A stretch of 64,000 bases of DNA from Eutrigla gurnardus. Taxonomy: Eukaryota; Chordata; Actinopteri; Perciformes; Triglidae. Under the pieces are notes generated by a model. That model was not told the origin of the DNA, did no database searches, and was given only the letters and a program-made list of their open reading frames with translations. The stretch spans positions 3,915,976 to 3,979,975 of the forward strand of contig OY741271.1 in the NCBI GenBank assembly GCA_963514095.1. The letters are read 5' to 3'. The position numbers and the translations under genes were made by a program. Each line of letters starts with the position of its first letter. The stretch's first letter is position 1. Below, in pieces: positions 43,201-53,500 of the stretch.

Positions 43201-43663
43201 AGACACAATAATCTCTTCTTAATGTGTCAAATACTTAAAATACAGATATCTAAGGCTTGTTTTATTAAATTAGATATTAACTGCTCCATAATTACTTAAA
43301 GCTTATAGAGCTTTTATCAGAGGATGGCGCCAAATCAATGGAGGCAATCCTCTCCTTGGACTCCCTGGGGCCCGAACACTGTGGGTCATTTCATTCATTG
43401 CAAAAATGCACAAAATCAAGTGAAACAAGGTGTGTATGACTCCTTCAGGAGTCTTTTCACAGGTGATATTGTACATTCTTCCTTTTTGAAACAAAATTAA
43501 TCGATTTAATGTTAACTGTAATGTTGTCCTCACCTGCAACAGCAAAGTGGATTACATATCCATCTTCATCATATACGCCCCAGTGTGAATATCCAATGGG
43601 GTAGGAAAACTCTATCAAGTCTCCGAATCTGGCAGCAGCTGTGATTTCTTCCACCTGGTTCAT
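33385..43663 (-). CDS. LRAT-domain protein, PLAAT/HRASLS-like, three exons
   Basis: Exons are 43663-43534 (130 nt), 39790-39492 (299 nt) and 33483-33385 (99 nt). All splice sites are GT/AG and the phases close exactly to 175 codons plus stop. Residues 13-43 (FGDLIEFSYPIGYSHWGVYD, VIHFAVA) carry His27 and His39, and FNLNCEHFATF carries the nucleophile Cys127. These form the LRAT/NlpC-P60 catalytic triad of phospholipase A/acyltransferases acting on phospholipid acyl chains. The C-terminal exon (IPIRSMNKECEEATAVFNDI to HSE) is hydrophilic, so the membrane anchor of many PLAATs is missing, unless another exon is used. Introns of 3.7 and 6.0 kb are packed with transposons. It starts at the first Met of the LRAT domain; an upstream exon is possible. 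Confidence 0.82.
33859..34656. mobile_element. hAT-type non-autonomous element
   Basis: The ends are CAGTGTTGGGAATGTTACTT and inverted CAGTGTTTGGAATAACGCCG. Imperfect 8-bp flanks TTACTAAC and CATCTAAC remain. The termini are rich in GTAACTA/GTTACT repeats. No transposase is seen. Confidence 0.75.
35161..35845 (-). mobile_element. hAT element with C-terminal transposase remnant
   Basis: The TIRs are TAGAGTTCTCAACGGG and its inverse, with the 8-bp duplication ACCTCATC (35153-35160 and 35846-35853). The minus-strand frame 35578-35312 encodes LLGWWKTNSSVYPKLAQLAR, LSVPASSSSSERLFSVAGR and RRTRLSP, the hAT dimerisation domain. The termini are made of CCCGACCCGACC repeats. Confidence 0.93.
35846..36928 (+). 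pseudogene. L2-type reverse transcriptase and C-terminal region
   Basis: ILLELSAAFDTVNHQILLSTL, GVPQGSVLGPLLFSLYT and the catalytic YHCYADDTQLFL are RT motifs. The frame stops at 36358 and shifts. The next frame (36419-36928) has LALYNIRRIRTFLTKDA, SRLDYYNSLLAGLP, RIQNAAARLVF, LHWLPVAARIQFKMM and VPQWWNELP, the C-terminal signature of L2/CR1-type LINEs. Non-functional. Confidence 0.88.
37097..37256 (-). repeat. SINE/RTE-type 3' tail with (GATG)n
   Basis: (CCAT)n then TGTCTACCGCTTATCCTGTA, GGGTCGCGGGGGGGCTGGAG and the ACAGGTCGCCAGTCTATCAC words. These match the 3' half of the complete SINE at 58851-59234, in reverse orientation. Confidence 0.8.
37493..38420. mobile_element. non-autonomous DNA transposon nested in the long-TIR element
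   Basis: The ends TACCCCTTTTCCACC and GGTGGAAAAGGGGTA are inverted repeats. TCA may be the 3-bp target duplication (37490-37492 and 38421-38423). The interior has many TTAGCTAGC words and no recognisable transposase. PIF/Harbinger affinity is a guess from the duplication length. Confidence 0.6.
39958..41055. repeat. 14-bp minisatellite in two phases, split by a hAT element
   Basis: From 39958 to 40123 and 40865 to 40950 the unit is about GGGGTTGTAACTAC. From 40960 to 41055 the unit becomes GTGGCAACGGTGGC, also 14 bp. A hAT element has inserted inside the first array. Confidence 0.85.
40124..40864. mobile_element. hAT-type element inside the minisatellite
   Basis: The ends CAGTGGCGGTCC and GGTGGCG-type inverse (ACCGCCACTG) are flanked on both sides by GTTGTAAC (40116-40123 and 40865-40872). 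It contains poly(C)/(CA)n at 40165-40217 and (GA)n/(CA)n at 40374-40418. No transposase frame. Confidence 0.8.
41177..41340 (-). repeat. SINE/RTE-type 3' tail, second copy
   Basis: Starts (CCAT)n, TGTCTACCGTTTATCCTGTA and continues with CTGGAGCCGAT and CAGGTCGCCAGTCTATCG. Same family as 37097-37256, with an internal deletion. Confidence 0.75.
41856..42869. mobile_element. PIF/Harbinger-type MITE
   Basis: The ends GGGTCCGTTTCACAAAGCAG and inverse (GGGCCCGTTTCACAAAGCAG) are flanked by CTG (41853-41855 and 42870-42872), a 3-bp duplication of the Harbinger kind. Internal AACTCAGAGTT words are repeated at both ends. No transposase. Confidence 0.8.
42384..42458 (-). other. tRNA-like sequence inside the Harbinger MITE
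   Basis: Minus carries TGGTGTAATGGTTAGC (A-box-like, 42445-42430) and GGTTCAACTCCC (B-box-like, 42402-42391) at tRNA spacing. An anticodon-arm-like CGCC...GGCG is present, but the acceptor ends do not pair, so it is not a functional tRNA gene. Confidence 0.5.
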
Positions 43664-45239
43664 GAGAGTGAATGTGAATAAATGTCTCCACCCTGCTCCA
43701 CTCCCATGCAGCCACAAAGCAGGTTGAGCTACATTGCATTGAGTTCCTTCTTTAGTATTGGTGAGTACAGGTCAAAGTCATCAGATGTAAGTCTGAGCAC
43801 GGTTGTTTGTGAGTCATGCATTAACAATGTTGTTGACATCTTGTTGAGGTTGACTGAACCTATTCTGAGTTGGAGCTGGACAGACATATCTGCTTCTTAT
43901 ATGCAATGTAATACAAAATAACATGACAAAATATATGAATGCAGAATGGCTCAACAGGGTTCCATCACACAGTTCCACCGACAAAGTCGCATTGCTATAT
44001 TATTAGCATATTATATAACATCACTTTATCTAGAAAGTAGATTGATCAAAAATACAGTAGATCATATTCTAATAGTTTTTGTTTCATTGAGAGCTGGTCT
44101 TTGTCTGGTTCTTACCTGCTGGTTATCCATAGCCGACTCCTGGGGAGTAAGTGTGAGGACTGTGCTCGCTGTTGGGAGGCACGTTGTCCTAACATGGCGT
44201 GTTGTGTAACAATCTGGTTTGGACTGTTTGTTTCTTGGACGTTATCTGAGGACAAAGAAAGAAAGCTGATTGGCCAATACAGTAAAATACTAATACCTCA
44301 ATAGTAAAATAAAAAATACTGCCTCGAACAAAAATCAGCCATCAAATATGCTACATGTTAAGAACAGACTTGAAGAACAGTCAACATATTAAGCTTTTTC
44401 TTTCCTGAAAATAGATAACAATGTAATTGCATTACTTTCGCTCAGCTGACAGGGTAAAACACTATCCTAATATGAGTGGTACTTCTCAAAATGAATGCAT
44501 TTTCTTTCAATAGACAGTATTCAAGAGGCTGTAATTTAGTATTAAAGAGTGTATGTTATCTCTACATTAAGTAAATATGGAAGATATTTGTTCATAATTC
44601 AAATCAAAAGTTCAAATAATACATTAAAAGAGATTCATTAATAAATATTTTAATAATCAGATCAAAAATGATCTTAAGTAAAAAGGAAAATGAAAAAGCA
44701 AAAATATATAGTAAAAATGTCTCTAAAATGTGATTTGAAAATGTAAAGTGACAATGAAAAAAGAGACAAATGGAAATACTCAAACTGAAAACTTAAAAAT
44801 TAGAAAGATGGAAAAAAGAAAATGGAAACAAATATGAAACTCAAAATAGTGAATGTAAAACCTATATAAAAAAATGACTGTTATTAGCATTTTCCATTTT
44901 CCTTGCTGTATCTAAATGCGGAGGCGTGGTGGACTAAAGGTTTGAAATGGCTGAGGAGCAGAGGCTCCTTGTGGCCAGCAGGGGGAGCTGACTTGTGAAG
45001 AGCACTGAGTTTGGCTGAGCAATATACTGTGAATCCATCAAACCTTGACTGGATTAACTAGAGGAACGGTTTATTGTTCATTATCAATTTACTGTAGCTG
45101 CTGTACAGTAATTTCCCTCGGGATGAATACAGTTTATTATTCAAATAATCAACAAACATCACCTTTAAAACTGCAATCATACCACCTGAGATGACAGCAT
45201 ACATGCCCAAACATCAGCTCGAAGAAGTGTGTACATTAC
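43664..45239. other. intergenic AT-rich stretch, no gene recognised
   Basis: Open frames here are short and lack recognisable motifs. I see no element ends that pair. Confidence 0.5.
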
Positions 45240-45247
45240 ACACTTAT

Positions 45248-45293
<46 letters not shown>
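45240..45293. repeat. (GT)n microsatellite
   Basis: Almost uninterrupted GT dinucleotides after ACACACTTATTGTGTGC. Confidence 0.95.
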
Positions 45294-45593
45294 AGCAGAA
45301 AGAGTAGAGCAGAAACAGCAGAGCTACAGGAATAGGACGTGAGTCTTGTCATCTGAACACCAAGATATTTGCATGAGTTGGCCCGAGTGATGGTTTGGTC
45401 AAACACTACCAGTCTTGTTTACATTCAAAAATAGGTGCTTATCGTTACACCAAGTCACAAACCTTTGAAAGTAGTCAGATGGGTCGCAGTTATTTTTCAA
45501 TACAGATACAATTGCAGTGTTCAGTGTTCATCTGTGTTTTAAATGAAAAAGACTGAATTCCAGCCTCTCTTTGTGTTGGTGCAACGTTTTGCC

Positions 45594-46161
45594 TGTCAAG
45601 CAGGGGGGTATGACTTCAGGACTCTGTTGCTCCTCCCACTTCTTGGCCGGCCTCCTGAGGATCCTGATTGGAGCGGCACAGGAAACAGCGCATCAATCGG
45701 ACAGTCAGTCGCGGCGGCTTGGATTTCTATTGATCAGCACGTCAACTGTGTCTCTCGACTTTGTATAGTTGAGTGTGGACACTGTACAGACTTAGTTTGT
45801 GTGAAAAGGAGGCACTCGTGAATTGTTTAGGGAGTGGGCCAGGTATAGGAGTTAGTACTGATTACACACACCTACAGTTTTGGTTTGGAAGGTTTTGAAA
45901 ATAGACAGGGAGGTTTTATTTTCTGTTAGATTTTTTGTTTCTGTCAATTGTAGTAACTCGCCGTTTCCAGGTCCTCTTTTGGTTTATTTGAGTTATACAG
46001 CACTCCCAGGCCCTTTTTTATCTTTTTTGAGTTGCCTCTGTTATTTGTATTTTGTTTAGGTTCCGTTTTCTTGCTAATTAAATAACTTTAAATCACCAAA
46101 TGCATCTGGTTTTATGCTAATTCTCTTCCCCTTGACGAGCTGGGTCGTAAGTGAACTGACA
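45594..46161 (+). repeat. probable LTR with tRNA-Pro-like primer site
   Basis: Begins TGTCAAGCAGGG and ends GTGAACTGACA (TG...CA with TGTCA/TGACA ends). It has an AATTAAATAAC near its 3' part and is followed four bases later by TGGGGGCTC (46166-46174), the start of a tRNA-Pro primer-binding site. No matching second LTR or coding region was found in the window. Confidence 0.45.
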
Positions 46162-46242
46162 GCCCTGGGGGCTCCTCATGTGCTAAATACAATTAGAGAA
46201 TCAAAAGTACTTTTTCCACAGAAAATGGCCTCTGTGATATTA

Positions 46243-46296
46243 TCCATCCATCCATTATTGATCAACGTTTATCCTGTTCATGATCGCGGGGTCATA
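46243..46296 (-). repeat. SINE/RTE-type tail, short fragment
   Basis: (CCAT)n with CAACGTTTATCCTGTTCATG, a decayed match to the SINE 3' tail seen elsewhere. Confidence 0.55.
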
Positions 46297-46299
46297 TAT

Positions 46300-47221
46300 A
46301 ATTATATAATTTATTATTAGATCAGTATAAATCATTGCTTTGGCAGCATTTTACATTTTGGAGTGTCAAATAGTTATTTATATCTAACCATGATCTGAGA
46401 AGTTATGGGGCAAAACCAATCTTTCGAAATATATTTTATTAGGCTATTTTTATGAGGCTATCATGTTTTTTTTTTTTCAAAGTATCTTGGAACTAAATCT
46501 CTGAAATAAATGTTGTAGTTGAGTAGAAGTATAAACGTATATATGAAATGGAATTATATTTTTTGTTATTTAATAACTTACGTTACTTGCAGGTCCAGCG
46601 TATCAATATTAAATAGCCAATACTATAGATTAAGATGTGAAAGTACAAGTTAAAGTCCTGTTTTTAAACAATTTTAAACCTACAGTAGGTATTATCAGTA
46701 AAATGTTCTTAAGGAGTTAAACGGTGAAGTAACATTGTTAAATCTGTATGGTGTTTCTGGATTAACATTACTGCTGCATTAATGTGTATGTTGCATGTTC
46801 TAACTAGATTAATCTACATCAATACATTATATTCTACAAGATCATCATATGTCCTGTGACAACCATGTATCTCTATAATATTATAAACATAACTATTTAA
46901 ATCAACAATTTGGAGGAACATGCTTTTAACTGGACAGGAAGGGTGTGAAAAGTAACTATGGACTCATGCTACCTTCATCCAGAGGCCAAAATGATCTAAA
47001 AACTCCCAATCCACTATTTAAAGAAAATAATAGATTGACTCAATCTGGAAAATTCACAGACAAAATATGCAATTATGAAAATCTTTTTAATGAAAATAGT
47101 CTTTACATATGACATTTGATTTATCAGCGGTATCAGAAATATAGAGATATTTGCAGTCACTGAAATCTGTCAGCAAACCTTTCTGGCCCTCTGTGTAACA
47201 AATAAGGGAGGACAGGTGGCA
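46300..47221. other. intergenic, downstream of tnnc1, no gene
   Basis: AT-rich sequence with no coding, RNA or element signal that I can support. Confidence 0.5.
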
Positions 47222-47470
47222 GGCGTCCTCTGAGGACAGGAGAGGACAGGAGAGGACAAGAGAGGACAGAAGAGGACAGGAGAGGACAGAAGAGGACAGG
47301 AGAGGACAGAAGAGGACAGGAGAGGACAGGACAGGAGAAGACAGGAGAGGACAGAAGAGGACAGGACAGGAGAGGACAGAAGAGGACAGGAGAGGACAGA
47401 AGAGGATAGGAGAGAACAGGAGAGGATAGAAGAGGACAGGAGAGGATAGAAGAGGACAGGAGAGGACAGG
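47222..47470. repeat. purine-rich minisatellite (AGGACAGGAG type)
   Basis: About 250 bp of GGACAGGAGA/GGACAGAAGA units of 5-10 bp, purine-only except for the C. It lies about 50 bp beyond the poly(A) signal of tnnc1. It produces the long Ser/Leu/Pro/Cys frames on the minus strand, which are artefacts. Confidence 0.9.
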
Positions 47471-47516
47471 GCAGGCGTCTGCTGAGGGAAGTTGTTGAAC
47501 ACAGTCAGAAGGCGAG

Positions 47517-47522
47517 TTTATT
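47517..47522 (-). terminator. poly(A) signal of tnnc1
   Basis: AATAAA on minus 51 bp after the stop codon; a second AATAAA overlaps the stop (GAATAAATG). Confidence 0.65.
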
Positions 47523-47572
47523 GAGGGGTGGCACGAGATGATGCTGCACTGCGACACCTCCAGCTCAATCAT

Positions 47573-50500
47573 TTATTCAACACCTTTCATGAACTCAAGG
47601 AACTCTGCAGAGAGAAAAATCACAAAGTCAATGTACATTTGTAAAATATAAATGACATGATTGATTCATATGCATTAATTATGCTCTTAATGTCCTATAT
47701 TATTCCTTTTAAGTTTAAGGCCACACGTGTTTGTAAATGGTCTTTTTCCTCTGTCATTCTGAAAAACAAATGTGGTTTTAAAAGAAATTTTCATCCAGAT
47801 GAATACACAATTGAAGCGCTGTCATTAACTTACATCCATTTCCTGGAGATTTACCCTAACCAGAACCTAATTGTAACCTTAAACCAATTCTTCACCCAGA
47901 ATGTTTGGGTGAAGAATTGGTTTATGGTAAGAATTTTATTTATCTATTTATTTATCTATTTATATTTTATTGTCTTTTTACCTTATCTCTGCTAATGTGT
48001 TTGTTGTATTTATGTATCTGAACATATTTACATTCTGCTGTCAAAAGAATAAAATTATTATTATTATTGTTATGTAACTGTCCCAGTGTGGTCTAAAAGA
48101 GAAGGCACCACAAAACTCTGTTCTCCATGTATGCAAAGCAACACTAAGGGCCCTATTTCGTGGCGCAACGCAGGGCTGCGCAGGGTGGCGGAGCTGGCGT
48201 AATCCAAGTTTCGACCCGCGCAGCCTTGCGCACAGTCAGTTTGGCAGTTTGGTGGATTCAGTGTTGCCAGGTGTACAATAATTATCGTATTTGTACGATA
48301 ATTTTGCCCTCTGTACGATGTACGATCAATAATCCCAAAAAAGACCAGAAATACGATAATTTCACCATTCCGTGAATGTGTGGTTGTAATTGGTTGTAAT
48401 CAGCCTGTCGCAACTGTCTGTCTGAGTTTTATTGTGAATCTGAAGGCATCTGTTTCACGATTCCCCTAAGAGTTTCTGAAACAAGTTTTCCAAAAGCCTT
48501 CAGTGATGTAAAAAACACCATCTCAACTAAATTCCAAGACTGAGATCTCTGACCTGCTACATTGCCAGTAGGTCACTACTGCCCGGCCACACCGCCTGCC
48601 TGAGCGGAAGAACAGCACCATGAGCAGCAACCTTACTGGATCGGTATCCATGCGGATTCTGGAGTGAAGCTGTTAGCAAAATGTGGCATTGTGCCAACGT
48701 GATGCTCATGGTGATGGCAGAGCAAGCTGGCGCGCTTATAAATAGGAGCGCCCCCTTTCTCTTTCCTCCTCCTCTTCCGCTTCCACCTTGGTGGCTGTGG
48801 CGCGTGTGGCGTGGCTCAGCAGGCTCTACCATCCCCTACGCCCAGCGTGGCAGGCTGCGGGGGTTGCGTAGAACCACGCTAGCTGATCGGAGGTATTTGT
48901 GTCGGTCATTCATCTGGCGTGGCGCGGTGGGCTTCCCAAACCAACCAACATCACCTGGCTCCCTCGTGCCTGCCGTGGCTCATTAAAGTGTGTGGTGAAT
49001 TTCCGCCGGCCTGGACCCGCCACCACTCCCTAGGGACGCTGCTGCTTTGGCTCCCCCCTATTTACTGCGTGGCTCTTGGCTGCTTTTTGGTTTGGCCCGC
49101 GCTTGGTTGGCAGTCGTTATTCTTTAATTATTTGCCGTTAGATTATTATTATTAGTCATTTCCCTGTTTGTTGTTTTCTTTAGGTTATTGTTTGTTGCCC
49201 CCGTTGTTTACTTTTGTTTTGTTCTTTTGCTTAGTTGTGGGTGTTTTTGCATGTTTTGATGATTTGTTTGTATTCCTTATTGTGTTCAATTATGTTATGT
49301 TTGCGTTATGATACTTTTGGCCTCATTTAATTTTGATTTGTCTGCACAGGGGCCGTGAGCGGTCGGCAGCAGTGGTCCTGGTGGTGGTCTTCCCTTCACG
49401 AGTTCTGCTGCAGTGTGAGTGTGGTATCACGGGTGTTATAAGTTGAAGTCCTCTTTGGTTTGATTTGTCCCCCCTGCTGTCCGGTACGTCACGGCCCTGT
49501 GCCACGTTATTCCCCGCCCCTGCCAGTGCCATTGTTTTAATTGGGTATTGTGTGTCTATCTGGTTTTATACTTTTGTATCAAATAAAGATAATTATTGTT
49601 TAATATTGTCTCTTGCCCCGTGGAAGTTTTTCGAACCTGTGTGACCTTACTTAAAGGGACTTAGGGCAGGATCAAGAAATACGACTCAACAGTGACACGA
49701 CGGCCGTTAGGGTAACTGCAGCCATCTGCCAAGCCGGCGCGGTAGCGCGCACAAACTCTTCAGTGCAGCTGATGCTGTGACACGGTTATTTATTTACTCG
49801 CTGTTCACGTGACTGTTTACTACAAGCCCTCCGCACATGCCTCCGCGGAACTACGTTGGTAGCATACATCTGCGAACAGCATCATGTCAAGCGACGAAGT
49901 AAGTAAACAAGTGTTTATTTTAGTGTAACTTTAGGATGACGAATTGCCGCTGATAAAACCTTCGTTTTCTTCTTGGTATTACTTTGTAGTGGACTTTGTG
50001 TGGTGGTGGGTCGTTTTCCGGCCGAAGCAGAGTCCATTACTACACATACAGTACTTGAGTCCACCGCGCTTGTCTTCTTCTGGTCTCCAAGCCGTCGAGT
50101 ACGCGCATTCAGCGTCATTTGACGTCACGTCCGCCGGACTGCGCGGGAAATTCGGACCACGAATTGCAGTACATCATGCAGCACACAGCCTGTTCAAGGC
50201 AATGGGGAGATATGTGTGTGGTCTCATTCTTTTTGGTTTTGAACGCTTCATCACCCATTAGCATTAAAAGACTTAAAGTGAATGTTTATTTTTTCACAAA
50301 TCCTGCCCTAAGTCCCTTTAAAGGTGGAATTCCTGGGGGCTAACTTCCCCCAGGTGGCGTTGTTGCAACACTAACCGTACATGACTATGCCACACAAAGT
50401 TAGCTTCCATAAGTCAAGGTCAACTTTACAACTATGGGCCCTAGTTTCGTGGCGCAGCGCAGGGCTGCGCAGGGTGGCGTGGCGCAGGGCGGCGTAATCC

Positions 50501-53500
50501 AAGTTTCGACCCGCGCAGCCTTGCGGAAAGTCAGTTTGGCAGTTTGGGGGATTGCCTGCGCCAAGATGGGTGTGGCGGCGCAGCAGTTGGAGGCGTCACA
50601 GATTCAGCTTGGCGTAGCGGACGTTTCGTGGCAAAAAGCCTCGCAGAGACTGCGCTGAAAGCTCGCCAGCTCCAACCTGGTCTACTCTCGGCGCAAGGCG
50701 CAAATAAAGTCCATTCATTCAAGGCGAATTACAGCTGGCAGAGTGGAAGTTTGGCTGACGGCGCGCAGTGCGTACACGTCACCGAGACCTCACAGGCAGG
50801 TTTCCACAGTTCCAGGCACATTTAAATGCAATAAATAATCACAACAAACACTATTTAATGCAACTAATTGAATCAACACGTGAATTTATATCTATATAGA
50901 TTGTCCTGTCACATCTGACGTCAGATCAAAGGCGGATGGCACGCGTAACGGAAACTCAGCCTCTCGGACCAAAACATCTCCCTCTCTCTCTCCTGTTTTT
51001 TATAATATCGGCATTGTTATTATTATGATACGCGCACACAGCGCGTGATGCGCGTGGTTGGAGCGGCGGCGCTGCTTCTGTCCGGGACGGAACTTGCACT
51101 GAACCTCCCCTAACGCATTAAAGGAGAGGAGAGGAGCTCATTTGATTGGTGAAGATCTGAATCGGCTGTATAACGGCTGTGTAATCCCAGTCCACGCCTC
51201 GTCTCCTCCTCGTCTCCCACTCACGCCTTCTTCTCCTCCCTCTTTCCAACTTGCGTGGGTGGGCGAGACGGGAGGTGTGCTTGCGTGAGCCTGCGCGGTG
51301 CACGAAACTTGCAAAGTCCAGGCGGACACACCCCGTCGGCGTGGCGCACGTGCGCTGAGTGCTGACTGCGCCTGGTCTACGAAACTAGGGCCCTTAGTCT
51401 TAAAGTAATCTTAGTAGCTAACTGCATAGATAGCATGGTAGCGGGGGCAGCAAGGTGGCGGTAGTGAACTGTCAATCACAAGCCACGCCCTCACTAAATG
51501 ATCATGCTGTATTGAAGAAAACTTGAAACTTAGCAATTGAGATCATAAATTCATGTTTACAATGTTAACTGAGATAATAAATCAAGTTAGAAGTAGGGTC
51601 ATTTTCTCATGGACTCGCCTCCTGATGGCCACTAGAGAGAATGACAGCACTTTTAGACTGTATATCCGGTTCACTTTTCAAAACCTTTTGCTTTTTATTC
51701 CGGTGCTACACCACATTCTGTGCAACATCTGATTGTGTGACCGGAATAGATAAATCAAATCTTCTATTCTTCTAGCTCAGTGGATTTGTGAGGATGATCC
51801 ACAATATTGCAACAGTGGTCACAGAATCTGATGATGCTTGTTTTTTTTTATGTACTGCGTTTACAGCAAAGATTGACAGACAAATTATCTTTTGACAGTA
51901 AATTCACATTCCTGCAAAATGATCAAAGTATTGATGTCTATTTGTGTAGAATGTCACAGACATGAAAAAAATGTATTTTTTAACTCTGCACGTCCTGTTT
52001 CCGATTAAAAATAAAAGCCTTCTAACGCCTTTCTGTGGACAGAACCCCTTCATTTGTTAACACAAGACTTTTACTTGGAGTTGTTGTTGTTGACTTTCAC
52101 GGCTCCATAAATGGATTGTGGATTGTTGTTATTATTATTTACAAATGAGCACACACTTCTCAAGCTTTTCCTGTCAAAATAAATAGAAATTACATTGATA
52201 ATGAAATGACACATTATAGCCATTATGAAACAAACTCTAAGTAGAAAGATGGGCTGGCAGCAGCAGCTGTCCTTTCTGCACTATTTTGACACCAAAATCA
52301 ACCTGCAGTTGGCCTCGTCCTGCTCTTCCCCAGGGGACCCTCCCTGGATAGTTAACACTCACCAGCTCCCTCTCCAACTTCACCACAGCAACGGAAGACA
52401 CCATCTCTGAACTCATCCATCCATCGTCTACCGCTTATCCTGTGTTCAGGGTCACGGGGGGGGGGCTGGAGCCGATCCCAGCTGACATTGGGTGAAGGCG
52501 GGGTTCACCTGGACAGGACGCCTATCGCAGGGCTCTCTGAGCTCATCCTCAAAGCCAATTCCACTTCCTGTCAGCTTGCTCCCAAAAATGAATGTACCCC
52601 TCCCTCACCACTGGAACTGTAGCCCCCCCTAACGGGCCAAAACCGCTGCAATTACATCCAACCTCAAAAAATCTGGCGCTGACTCAGCTGACCTAAACAA
52701 TTACAGGCCCATTTCCAACCTTCCCTTCATCTCCAAAAGATCTTGAGAGGGGGGTTATTGCTCAACGTCAGTCCCACCTTGACTCAAACAACCTCCATGA
52801 ACCCTTCCACTTTGGTTAATGAAACAGCCCTTGTTATAATCACCAACAACCTCCTCCGTGCAGCTGCTCACTATCTTTATCCTATACTCAACCTCACTTT
52901 GTCACCATCTCCCACCCACTGTGTTAATCCCAGTCCATGCCTCCTCTCCTCCTCGTCTCCCACTCAAGGTACGTCTCCACAGGCAGCGGTGTTTCCCCGC
53001 GGCCCATTCATTGTCTATGTGAAAAGCCGTGCAATGCATTCTGGTAGCGTCGCGGCGAATGTCGAGAGACGGCGCGCGAGTTGGCCGCTCCTCATTTGCA
53101 TAAAGTTGAAGTTGAATCTACTTTATGCTAATCAGAGGCGCCCGGCTCGACTCGCCGCCTCGGGAACGCTCAGGAAAATCTTCTAAACTGAATGTTGTCG
53201 ATCTAAAATAAAGACAGATTCAGCAACTGCATAGCTTATTTCTCGCTTAAAATGTTTTCAGAAACACCTTTCGGTGAACTATTTTCGTAAAATAAGAGAA
53301 AGTTTCCAAACGAGCCGCCATGTTGGTCTGCGTGAACTCCGGAGCAGACAGGACAGCTGTGAAAGCGATCGTCCAATCAGGTGCAGCCATGAAGTGTGCA
53401 CGTGATTGTATGAAGGAGAGCGCCTGTCAATCATCCTCTAGTGGCAGCCCACCAAGCGTGCAATACTGCGAAGCGGCGCGTCCACTCGCATTTAAAAGCC

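Noticed and set aside
45543..45821. 92-codon plus frame
   Set aside because: Lies across the start of a probable LTR; no domain.
47087..47572. 161- and 110-codon frames rich in Leu-Ser-Ser-Pro-Val on the minus strand
   Set aside because: They are translations of the purine minisatellite and lie past the tnnc1 stop codon; no start context or domain.
50119..50343. 74-codon frame across the right end of the TTAA element
   Set aside because: Runs through the transposon terminus into flanking DNA.
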